A stretch of DNA of 5,074 bases, from NCBI GenBank assembly GCA_937885235.1, contig CAKZZK010000044.1, forward strand, positions 1-5,074, given 5' to 3'. The translations under genes were made by a program, and so were the position numbers. Below, in pieces: positions 1 through 5,074 of this stretch. Numbering within the stretch: position 1 is the stretch's first letter; each line of letters starts with the position of its first letter. The notes below the pieces were generated by a model that was not told the origin of the DNA, ran no database searches, and saw nothing but the letters and a program-made list of their open reading frames with translations. The DNA is from an uncultured Treponema sp. (GTDB taxonomy: Bacteria; Spirochaetota; Spirochaetia; Treponematales; Treponemataceae).

Positions 1-735
1 TGCCTCAAAAAGACCGTTCATGGCAGCATAGCCGCCCTCCTCGTCATAGCGCATATTCGCCACGTCAAAGGCGGCATTGTAGGCAAGGCCAAAGCGCTTG
101 AGCTGCCTGCGGAAACAGGCGCGCAGGTCTACGCTGGATTTTACCTTTGTGCTGCCCCCTATGAGCGCTAGCTGTCTGAACGAGGAAACGGAAGCAAGGT
201 GCTCCATCACGATGGTCATCGCCTTTATCTCGTCTATGTTGACGCGCACGCAAGTGGTGCCGTCAAGCCGCCCCGTAATCACAAAGGGAATGCGCTCCGA
301 AATGAGGTTCACCTTTTCGGCGTATTCCATATCAGTTACCAGCTCATCGACGGCGCCGCCAATCATGATGATGGCATCCACCTGCTGGCGGGCAAGGTTG
401 TCAAGCAGTTCAAATTCCTTTACGCGGTCGCCAAAGGAATTACACAAAAGCAGGTTGTAGCCAAGGAGGCTCGCCGCCTGCTCCAAGCTTACGAACATAG
501 TAGAATAGAAGGGATTGCGAATATCCGCAACAAGCACGCCGACAAGCCCCGTCTGGGTGCTGAGCAGCCCGCGGGCAAACATATTGGGGCGGAAGTCATA
601 TTTCTTGATGAGCGATTCCACCTTTTCCCGCTTTTCGGATGCAACTTTTGCATTCCCCGTCAGCACACGGGACACAGTGGAGATAGAGACACCCGCTTCT
701 TTTGCAATGTCAGTAATCGTGATGCTTTTCTTCAT
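1..735 (-). CDS. LacI-family transcriptional repressor, C-terminus cut by window edge
   Basis: Reading leftward from the ATG at 735 gives 245 codons with no stop up to position 1, about three quarters of a usual 330-345-residue LacI/GalR regulator. Residues 8-27 form the family helix-turn-helix (TDIAKEAGVSISTVSRVLTG). Residues 48-62 (FRPN..ARGLLSTQT) are the hinge, with Leu57 in the position that normally wedges into the operator centre. From residue 63 (GLVGVLVADIRNPFYS) the periplasmic-binding-protein-like effector core begins. The core is divergent: the usual DNxxGA and LGHRRI segments are replaced by D168-EIKAM and VSSFRQ, so the inducer cannot be guessed. The start is supported by an AAGGGGG ribosome site (748-754), 12 bases upstream, and by the MKKSITITDIA beginning. 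It is transcribed divergently from a sugar ABC transporter operon, the classic position for a local repressor. It probably controls both the operon and itself through the two palindromes in the shared intergenic region. Family call is very sure; target is inferred. Confidence 0.96.
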   Translation of the reverse strand, partial: MKKSITITDIAKEAGVSISTVSRVLTGNAKVASEKREKVESLIKKYDFRPNMFARGLLSTQTGLVGVLVADIRNPFYSTMFVSLEQAASLLGYNLLLCNSFGDRVKEFELLDNLARQQVDAIIMIGGAVDELVTDMEYAEKVNLISERIPFVITGRLDGTTCVRVNIDEIKAMTIVMEHLASVSSFRQLALIGGSTKVKSSVDLRACFRRQLKRFGLAYNAAFDVANMRYDEEGGYAAMNGLFEA

Positions 736-798
736 AAACTTCGGCAGCCCCCTTGCTTACTCATCATAGCCTAATTTTTCGGCAAACGCAAGCTAAAA

Positions 799-814
799 AT
801 GAAAACCTTTTCAT
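799..814. promoter_or_regulatory. Putative LacI-type operator O1 (repressor-gene side)
   Basis: ATGAAAACCTTTTCAT has 7-bp perfect arms (ATGAAAA / TTTTCAT) around a central CC. On the minus strand it reads ATGAAAAGGTTTTCAT, which matches the second palindrome at 911-926 over 15 of 16 bases. The identity extends one more base upstream (T). It lies 64 bases upstream of the repressor start and just downstream of the possible minus-strand promoter, so binding could give autorepression. The 14-bp core fits the general LacI/CcpA operator shape TGWAANCGNTWNCA apart from one central base. That it is bound by the adjacent repressor is inference. Confidence 0.8.
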
Positions 815-829
815 AAAAATTCCAATTTG

Positions 830-857
830 CGAATAAAATCACAAAAAAAAGTGTCAA
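830..857 (-). promoter_or_regulatory. Possible sigma-A-type promoter for the LacI-family gene
   Basis: On the minus strand a perfect TTGACA (-35) lies at 852-857. Sixteen bases on is TATTCG (830-835), a poor -10 with three of six consensus bases, and no better -10 is seen at 15-18-base spacing. The spacer holds a run of eight T. Transcription would start near 823, placing palindrome O1 immediately downstream of the start. The -35 is convincing but the -10 is weak, so the exact promoter is uncertain. Confidence 0.4.
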
Positions 858-874
858 AAACAATAAAATTTCGC

Positions 875-903
875 TTTACAAATGAAATACTTCGTGGTAG
901 AGT
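875..903 (+). promoter_or_regulatory. Putative sigma-A-type promoter of the transporter operon
   Basis: TTTACA (-35, five of six consensus bases) at 875-880 is followed after exactly 17 bases by TAGAGT (-10, four of six) at 898-903. A TG at 895-896 one base before the -10 makes an extended -10 element. The predicted transcription start is near 910-911, which coincides with the left edge of palindrome O2. A repressor bound there would block initiation. The leader to the first permease ATG would be about 38 bases. Confidence 0.65.
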
Positions 904-910
904 TAAAAAT

Positions 911-926
911 ATGAAAAGGTTTTCAC
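911..926. promoter_or_regulatory. Putative LacI-type operator O2 (transporter side)
   Basis: ATGAAAAGGTTTTCAC contains the 14-bp palindrome TGAAAA-GG-TTTTCA, the inverted copy of O1, with the last base differing. It sits at the predicted transcription start of the operon promoter and ends 10 bases before the ribosome site of the first permease gene. This is where a steric-block repressor would act. Centre-to-centre distance to O1 is 112 bp. Recognition by the neighbouring LacI-family protein is inferred from position and from the second copy. Confidence 0.85.
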
Positions 927-948
927 AGATGCAGCCAAGGAGGAGTGA

Positions 949-1902
949 ATGAAAGAGCAATACCAGACAGTACTCAATAAGACAAAATTCCAGAAATTCG
1001 CGCAGGGATGCAGGAGGCACTATGTGCTCTTCCTCATGTGTCTTCCGGCGATACTCTTTTTCATTGCTTTCCATTATATGCCGCTTCCCGGACTGTATGT
1101 AGCGTTTGTCAAATACAATTACGGAAAAGGGATTTTTGGCAGCAAGTTTGTGGGGCTGGACAATTTCAGGTTCCTGTTCACCTCAGGCAGGCTGTGGGTG
1201 CTCACCCGCAACACCGTGCTCTATAATCTCGCTTTCCTTTTGCTTGACAACATCGTGGCTGTGTTTATGGCAATCCTCATTAACGAAATCACCCACCGCT
1301 GGTTCAAAAAGGTATCGCAGACCATCATGCTGCTTCCCTACTTTATCTCAGCGGTACTTGTCGGTCTTCTTGTGTACAATATCTTCAACTTTGAGTACGG
1401 CTTTGTAAATAGACTGCTTAAGGTGATGAACATGGAACCGTGGGCACCCTATCAGGACGCAAAGGTCTGGCCCTTCCTCATCATACTCATTCAGCTGTGG
1501 CAGGTAACGGGCTACAACACCGTGGTCTACTTTGCCGCCATCATGGGCATAGACAGCGAGACCATAGAAGCAGCACGCATAGACGGCGTGAACGCTTTCC
1601 AGCGAATTCGCTACGTGGTGCTGCCCATGCTTAAGCCCACGTTCATCATCCTTATCCTTTTTGCGCTTGGCGGCATTGTCCGCGGCAACTTCGGGCTTTT
1701 CTACAACATAGTCGGACGCAACTCCCTGCTTTATTCCACCACGGACATCATTGAAACCTACGTGTACCGCGCCACGATGACGGACTTTAATTTTTCAACG
1801 GCAAGCGCGGTGGGCTTCTACCAGTCAATAATCGGCTTTGTCATCGTCATGGTGGTGAACAAGATTATCAAGACAATCGAACCTGAATACTCGCTGTTCT
1901 AA
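949..1902 (+). CDS. CUT1-type sugar ABC transporter permease (LplB-like)
   Basis: This 317-residue inner-membrane permease is one half of the channel of a carbohydrate ABC importer. It is of normal length. About six hydrophobic segments can be seen, near residues 24-43, 88-112, 122-146, 174-198, 231-251 and 286-305. The cytoplasmic EAA loop, which docks on the ATPase, is at residues 207-226 (EAARIDG...I...VLP). The charged N-terminus before TM1 and the ending EPEYSLF are typical of LplB-like permeases of oligosaccharide systems. The start is set by AAGGAGG at 937-943, five bases before the ATG. It is first in the operon, downstream of the promoter and operator O2, and a second permease follows after 15 bases. 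No ATP-binding subunit is present nearby, as is usual for this family, which borrows a shared MsmX/MsmK-type ATPase. The general role is very sure; the sugar is unknown. Confidence 0.96.
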   Translation: MKEQYQTVLNKTKFQKFAQGCRRHYVLFLMCLPAILFFIAFHYMPLPGLYVAFVKYNYGKGIFGSKFVGLDNFRFLFTSGRLWVLTRNTVLYNLAFLLLDNIVAVFMAILINEITHRWFKKVSQTIMLLPYFISAVLVGLLVYNIFNFEYGFVNRLLKVMNMEPWAPYQDAKVWPFLIILIQLWQVTGYNTVVYFAAIMGIDSETIEAARIDGVNAFQRIRYVVLPMLKPTFIILILFALGGIVRGNFGLFYNIVGRNSLLYSTTDIIETYVYRATMTDFNFSTASAVGFYQSIIGFVIVMVVNKIIKTIEPEYSLF

Positions 1903-1917
1903 AGGAAGGTAACTATT

Positions 1918-2805
1918 ATGGTAAGAAGAACAATTTCTGATATATTCGTAGAACGCCTTGCCATCATCATTGTAGCGGTGTTCACCTGTCTGTGCATCAT
2001 TCCCTTCCTCCTCATCGTTGCCACATCGTTCAGCGCAGAGGAAATAGTGCGCGTAAAGGGCTTTTCCATCCTGCCCCAGTCACCCACGCTTGAAGCATAC
2101 AAGATGATTTTTCAGAACGGAAAGGTCATCATCGGTTCCTATATCGTGACCATAGCCATCACCGCGCTCGGCACGGTCTTCGGACTTGCCATCATCTCTA
2201 TGACGGGCTATGCGCTCAACAGGCAGGACTTTCCGCTGAGGAACGGCATCTCCTTTTTCATCTATTTTGCGAGCCTCTTTTCCGCAGGACTTGCCCCCTA
2301 TTACTTGCTTATGGTGAAGACTTATCATCTGAAGGATAACTACCTTGCCATCCTTTTGCCGCTCATGATGTCTCCCTGGCTCATCATACTGATGAAAAAC
2401 TTCGTCAAATCTGTTCCCTATGAGCTTACTGAGGCAGGCAAGATAGACGGCGCGGGAGACTTTACCATATTTGTGCGCCTTATTCTGCCCATGCTCAAAC
2501 CGGCTCTGGCAACCATAGGGCTTTTCCTTGCACTCGGCTACTGGAACGAATGGTATCAGTCCTCGCTTTTCTTAAGCGCGCGCGTTACCTACAAGCCCTT
2601 GCAGTATATGCTCTATCAGATTGTCAATCAGGCGCAGTACCTTAAAAATTCTATTGCGGGCGCATACGTGGATTTCTCGGACTTCCCGCAGGAAACGCTC
2701 AAGATGGCGACAGCTGTGGTTGCGACAGGACCTATAGTCCTTGTGTACCCCTTTGTACAAAAATACTTTATTACAGGAATTACCGTCGGCGCAGTCAAAG
2801 GCTGA
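1918..2805 (+). CDS. CUT1-type sugar ABC transporter permease (LplC/YtcP-like)
   Basis: This 295-residue protein is the partner membrane subunit of the importer and would form a heterodimer with the permease encoded just upstream. Hydrophobic segments lie near residues 14-37, 73-97, 109-131, 143-161, 194-215 and 265-281. The EAA loop is at 172-191, in the variant form EAGKIDGAG...ILP. The C-terminus (FVQKYFITGITVGAVKG) is the characteristic end of MalG/LplC-type permeases. The ribosome site AAGGAAGG (1902-1909) overlaps the last base of the upstream stop codon, and the genes are 15 bases apart, so they are surely co-transcribed. The binding-protein gene follows after 25 bases. Nothing is broken or missing. 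Confidence 0.96.
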   Translation: MVRRTISDIFVERLAIIIVAVFTCLCIIPFLLIVATSFSAEEIVRVKGFSILPQSPTLEAYKMIFQNGKVIIGSYIVTIAITALGTVFGLAIISMTGYALNRQDFPLRNGISFFIYFASLFSAGLAPYYLLMVKTYHLKDNYLAILLPLMMSPWLIILMKNFVKSVPYELTEAGKIDGAGDFTIFVRLILPMLKPALATIGLFLALGYWNEWYQSSLFLSARVTYKPLQYMLYQIVNQAQYLKNSIAGAYVDFSDFPQETLKMATAVVATGPIVLVYPFVQKYFITGITVGAVKG

Positions 2806-2814
2806 GTTCCGGCG

Positions 2815-2822
2815 TGAGGAGG
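2815..2822 (+). promoter_or_regulatory. Ribosome binding site that decides the lipoprotein start
   Basis: TGAGGAGG precedes two in-frame ATG codons, at 2825 and 2831. The first is only two bases from the GGAGG core, too close for normal initiation. The second is eight bases away and gives the better signal peptide start MKRTKSIL, so 2831 is chosen. The open frame continues upstream into the permease gene, but those earlier starts lack ribosome sites. Confidence 0.75.
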
Positions 2823-2830
2823 ATATGTAT

Positions 2831-4435
2831 ATGAAAAGAACAAAAAGCATTCTGGCGGCAGCTCTTGCCCTCGGCATAGCTTTCGGTCTGATTGCCTGCG
2901 GTGGCAAGAAGGATGAATCTTCGGGAACAAATGGCGGCACTGCCCAGACGGGTGGCAACAGCAGCAGCGGGGGGGGGGTAAAAAGCACGTCCAAGCATGT
3001 GGTCATAAACTATATGACTACAGGCAACAAGCCCACCAACGGGGCAACGGAAAAAATGCTCGAAAAGCTCAATGCCATACTCAATGAGAAGTGCAATGCC
3101 GAGCTGCAGATTTACTACATTCCGTGGACTGACTACCTGACCAACTACAACCTGACGCTCGCCCAGATGGACGGTTCCGTAGATTTGGTTGGCACAGCTA
3201 CCGACTGGCTTGACGCCTGGAAGAACTCAAAGAACGGCGCATTCCTGCCGCTCACGGAAGATATGCTCAAAACAAACTGCCCCAAGACCTATGCAAGCGT
3301 CTCAAAAGAACACTGGGAGATGTGCAAATACAACGGCGACATCTATCTCATCCCTGAAGACAACTACGCGCAGTGGATCAACCACGGCTTTATGTATCGC
3401 GGTGACTGGGCAAAGGAAGCAGGTCTTACAAACGGCGTGCACAGCTGGGAGGATATGACCACTTACTTCCGCTCCGTAAAGCAGAAGCATCCCGATATCA
3501 TTCCGTGGGACAGCGATGGCGGCGAGGCAACGCAGCTTTCAGGCGGCTACTTTGCATCAAAGAACAGTTTCATTCCTCTTGACGGCATCAACGTCTACGG
3601 TATGTTCGGCGTGAACAAGAGCAATTTAAAGAAGATTTATTCTCCTTTCCTTGAAGGCGATGACCTTGTGGAGTTTGCAAAGCTGATGAAGCAGTGGGAT
3701 GAGCTTGGCGTGTGGAAGAAAGACGTGCTGAATAACACATCCAGCTCCAACCGCGAAGAGATGTACCTTGGGCAGGTAGCCGCAGAACAACACCACACCC
3801 AGACATGGTATACAAACGTCCGCCCCAAGCTTGACGAGAATGTGCCCGGCTCTGACTGCCAGTTCTTCTGGTTCGGCGAGGAAAGCAAGACGCTTACCCG
3901 TATGCTTATTACCCACGGCGCAATGGCTATTTCTGCAGGTTCAAAAAATCCCGAGCGCGCACTCATGGTATATGACCTTATCCGCAACGACAAGGACTGC
4001 TACAACCTCTTCAATTATGGTATTCTCGGCGAGCAGTACGTCATAGACGGCAATGGCTACCGCGACCGCCCCGCAGGTTACACCGACGATGCAAACGGCA
4101 TCACCACCAATTACTGGTGGGGACGCAATGATGATCTTGAAATCCGCGATGCAAAGGGCGCATGGCCGCAGTATGATGAAATCAGCAAGATCTACGAAAG
4201 CGTCGCCATTGACTATCCCTATGGTCAGATTGTCTGGGACGTTGACAACATCAACACACAGCTGGAAAACATCTCAGACGTGCAGGCAAACTATATGACG
4301 CGCATCGCCTATGGTAAGGTGGACGATCCGGCAAAATTCGTTGCCGAGTATCGCGCAGCACTGAAGAAGGCTGGCATTGAGAGCGTTATTGCCGAAGTGC
4401 AGAAGCAGGTAGATGCCTTCCTTGCAGGCAAATAA
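2831..4435 (+). CDS. Extracellular sugar-binding lipoprotein of the ABC importer (LplA/YtcQ-like)
   Basis: This 534-residue protein is the membrane-anchored receptor that captures the substrate outside the cell and passes it to the two upstream permeases. Residues 1-22 are a signal peptide (basic MKRTK, then an Ala/Leu-rich core), ending in the lipobox LIAC with lipidated Cys23. Residues 24-56 are a Gly/Ser/Lys-rich low-complexity linker. The family 1 solute-binding fold starts near residue 57 (VVINYMTTGNKPT). The large size, aromatic-rich segments (for example NYWWGR at 427-432) and the tail around 499-530 (DPAKF...LKKAGIESV..EVQKQVDAF) resemble LplA-like proteins with a DUF3502-type C-terminus. 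Aromatic residues would suit stacking on sugar rings. The start is chosen by ribosome-site spacing. A run of ten G in the linker codons is odd. A hairpin follows the stop and may protect the transcript. The substrate is not readable from sequence. Confidence 0.95.
   Translation: MKRTKSILAAALALGIAFGLIACGGKKDESSGTNGGTAQTGGNSSSGGGVKSTSKHVVINYMTTGNKPTNGATEKMLEKLNAILNEKCNAELQIYYIPWTDYLTNYNLTLAQMDGSVDLVGTATDWLDAWKNSKNGAFLPLTEDMLKTNCPKTYASVSKEHWEMCKYNGDIYLIPEDNYAQWINHGFMYRGDWAKEAGLTNGVHSWEDMTTYFRSVKQKHPDIIPWDSDGGEATQLSGGYFASKNSFIPLDGINVYGMFGVNKSNLKKIYSPFLEGDDLVEFAKLMKQWDELGVWKKDVLNNTSSSNREEMYLGQVAAEQHHTQTWYTNVRPKLDENVPGSDCQFFWFGEESKTLTRMLITHGAMAISAGSKNPERALMVYDLIRNDKDCYNLFNYGILGEQYVIDGNGYRDRPAGYTDDANGITTNYWWGRNDDLEIRDAKGAWPQYDEISKIYESVAIDYPYGQIVWDVDNINTQLENISDVQANYMTRIAYGKVDDPAKFVAEYRAALKKAGIESVIAEVQKQVDAFLAGK
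2969..2978 (+). repeat. G10 homopolymer inside the lipoprotein coding region
   Basis: Ten consecutive G encode Gly47-Gly48-Gly49 and the first base of Val50, right after three AGC serine codons (2960-2968). The tract lies in the flexible linker between lipidated Cys23 and the binding domain. In the present state the frame is open. Gain or loss of one G would truncate or scramble everything after the linker. It may be a slippage site in vivo or a place where sequencing is unreliable. Confidence 0.9.
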
Positions 4436-4456
4436 ACAGCGCTGAAAACGAACGAG

Positions 4457-4487
4457 AAGGGAAAGCGGCTACAAACCGCTTTCCCTT
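4457..4487 (+). terminator. Strong 12-bp hairpin between the binding-protein and GH2 genes (weak T-tract)
   Basis: AAGGGAAAGCGG (4457-4468) pairs perfectly with CCGCTTTCCCTT (4476-4487) around the 7-base loop CTACAAA. Only three T in a row end the right arm before AGG, so the T-tract of a full intrinsic terminator is missing. It begins 21 bases after the lipoprotein stop and ends 15 bases before the GH2 start. It most likely acts as a partial terminator or as a 3'-end stabiliser that keeps binding-protein mRNA in excess over downstream mRNA. The hairpin itself is certain; its role is inferred. Confidence 0.7.
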
Positions 4488-4502
4488 TAGGAAACAGACA
4501 GT

Positions 4503-5054
4503 ATGAAAAAAGAACTTTTCGGTGGCTGGCTCTTTTACCTGCAGGACAAGGCAGAAACGTCCCCGCTCTCTCCCGAACGGTGGACGCGGGATTTTGATGA
4601 CAAGGACTGGCGCCCCGTCACTCTTCCCCACGACTGGGCAGTGGATTATCCCTTTGACAAAAAATATGCGAGCGGAACGGCATACCTCTGCGGAGGCACA
4701 GGGTGGTACCGCTATCACTTTACCAACGATAAGGATGCCTCAGGCAAAAGATATCGGCTCTGCTTTGACGGCGTATACAAGCACTGTAAGGTTTGGTGCA
4801 ACGGCTACTATATAGGAAGCCACCAAAACGGCTACACCTCTTTCTCTCTTGACATCACGGAAGCGCTAAAGCATGGCGGAGAAGACAATGTTATTGCCGT
4901 ACAAGTGCGCCATGAAGACATCGCGGATTCGCGCTGGTATACAGGTTCAGGCATTGACCGTCCGGTGTATCTGAAAACAAGCGGGGAAGCACACTTCGCC
5001 GATGGAGGTGTTTTCTTCTATAGAGCCAGTTTCAAAAGTCGCTACAAGGGATAA
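4503..5054 (+). CDS. Glycoside hydrolase family 2 N-terminal domain; frame ends early
   Basis: The 183 codons match the sugar-binding (jelly-roll) domain that opens GH2 enzymes such as beta-galactosidases. Landmarks are LPHDW at 41-45, GGTGWYR at 64-70, FDGVY at 88-92, VWCNG at 97-101, GYTSFSLDIT at 110-119 and DSRWYTGSGIDRPVYL at 142-157. No signal peptide is present, so the product would be cytoplasmic and act on imported sugar. Family members are usually 600-1000 residues, with an Ig-like domain and a TIM barrel carrying the two catalytic glutamates; none of that is reached here. After about residue 172 the sequence (YRASFKSRYKG, then TAA at 5052) stops looking like the family, while the other two frames are open to the window edge. 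This suggests a frameshift near 5010-5025, a real truncation, or a sequencing error. Initiation relies on a weak AGGAAA (4489-4494), 8-11 bases upstream. As encoded, the protein cannot be catalytic. Confidence 0.85.
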   Translation: MKKELFGGWLFYLQDKAETSPLSPERWTRDFDDKDWRPVTLPHDWAVDYPFDKKYASGTAYLCGGTGWYRYHFTNDKDASGKRYRLCFDGVYKHCKVWCNGYYIGSHQNGYTSFSLDITEALKHGGEDNVIAVQVRHEDIADSRWYTGSGIDRPVYLKTSGEAHFADGGVFFYRASFKSRYKG

Positions 5055-5074
5055 ACCCATTGGAAAACAGACGA

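Noticed and set aside
732..767. An 11-codon minus-strand ORF (MMSKQGGCRSL) whose TGA overlaps the repressor ATG as ATGA
   Set aside because: The overlap suggests translational coupling, but its own ribosome site is weak and an ORF this short is easily chance. No leader-peptide feature is visible.
199..774. A 191-codon plus-strand open frame
   Set aside because: It lies antisense to the clear LacI-family gene, has no family motif and no ribosome site, and its translation is a His/Arg-rich mixture typical of a shadow frame.
799..926. The palindromes as plain CcpA cre sites
   Set aside because: They miss the central CG. The presence of two copies flanking a divergent LacI-family gene makes the local repressor the simpler candidate, although minor CcpA binding is not excluded.
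736..948. Riboswitch or small RNA in the divergent intergenic region
   Set aside because: The predicted operon leader is only about 38 bases, and the repressor leader shows no strong stem-loop or known aptamer motif. The promoters and operators explain the region.
2741..2830. Longer N-terminus for the binding protein from in-frame starts at 2741 or 2825
   Set aside because: The start at 2741 lies inside the permease gene with no ribosome site and would bury the signal peptide. The start at 2825 is two bases from the GGAGG core.
2572..3006. A 144-codon minus-strand open frame across the permease 2 and lipoprotein junction
   Set aside because: It is antisense to two well-supported genes, crosses their boundary, and has no recognisable domain or ribosome site.

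Overview
The window reads as a carbohydrate uptake and breakdown locus from a low- to mid-GC Gram-positive bacterium, most likely a Clostridia-type Bacillota. The evidence is strong AGGAGG-type ribosome binding sites, a lipoprotein solute-binding protein with an LIAC lipobox, and paired LplB/LplC(YtcP)-type sugar permeases, which are typical of Lachnospiraceae, Paenibacillaceae and relatives. Some spirochaetes carry similar systems, so the phylum call is an inference.

Layout. Positions 1-735 (minus strand) hold the first 245 codons of a LacI-family repressor whose C-terminus lies beyond the window. Positions 736-948 are a divergent, AT-rich control region. It contains two near-identical LacI-type palindromes (799-814 and 911-926) in opposite orientation, a good plus-strand promoter (875-903) and a weaker minus-strand one. 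Rightward from 949 runs a tight gene cluster: permease 1 (949-1902), permease 2 (1918-2805), a lipoprotein substrate-binding protein (2831-4435), a strong 12-bp hairpin (4457-4487), and a glycoside hydrolase family 2 reading frame (4503-5054). The last frame ends after only its N-terminal sugar-binding-like domain, 20 bases before the window edge.

How it works together (inference from families and order). The lipoprotein captures an oligosaccharide outside the cell and the two permeases form the membrane channel. No ATPase is encoded here, so a shared MsmX/MsmK-type ATPase encoded elsewhere would have to power import. The GH2 enzyme has no signal peptide and would hydrolyse the imported sugar in the cytoplasm. 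The divergent repressor probably binds both palindromes, shutting down the transporter operon and its own gene until an inducer sugar arrives. The substrate cannot be read from the sequence.

The most interesting points are the paired operators with a GG/CC centre instead of the usual CG, a run of ten G in the lipoprotein linker that could slip, the premature end of the GH2 frame, and the hairpin between the binding protein and GH2. I see no RNA gene, CRISPR array or mobile element. The genes belong to known families, and I do not see a wholly new system.
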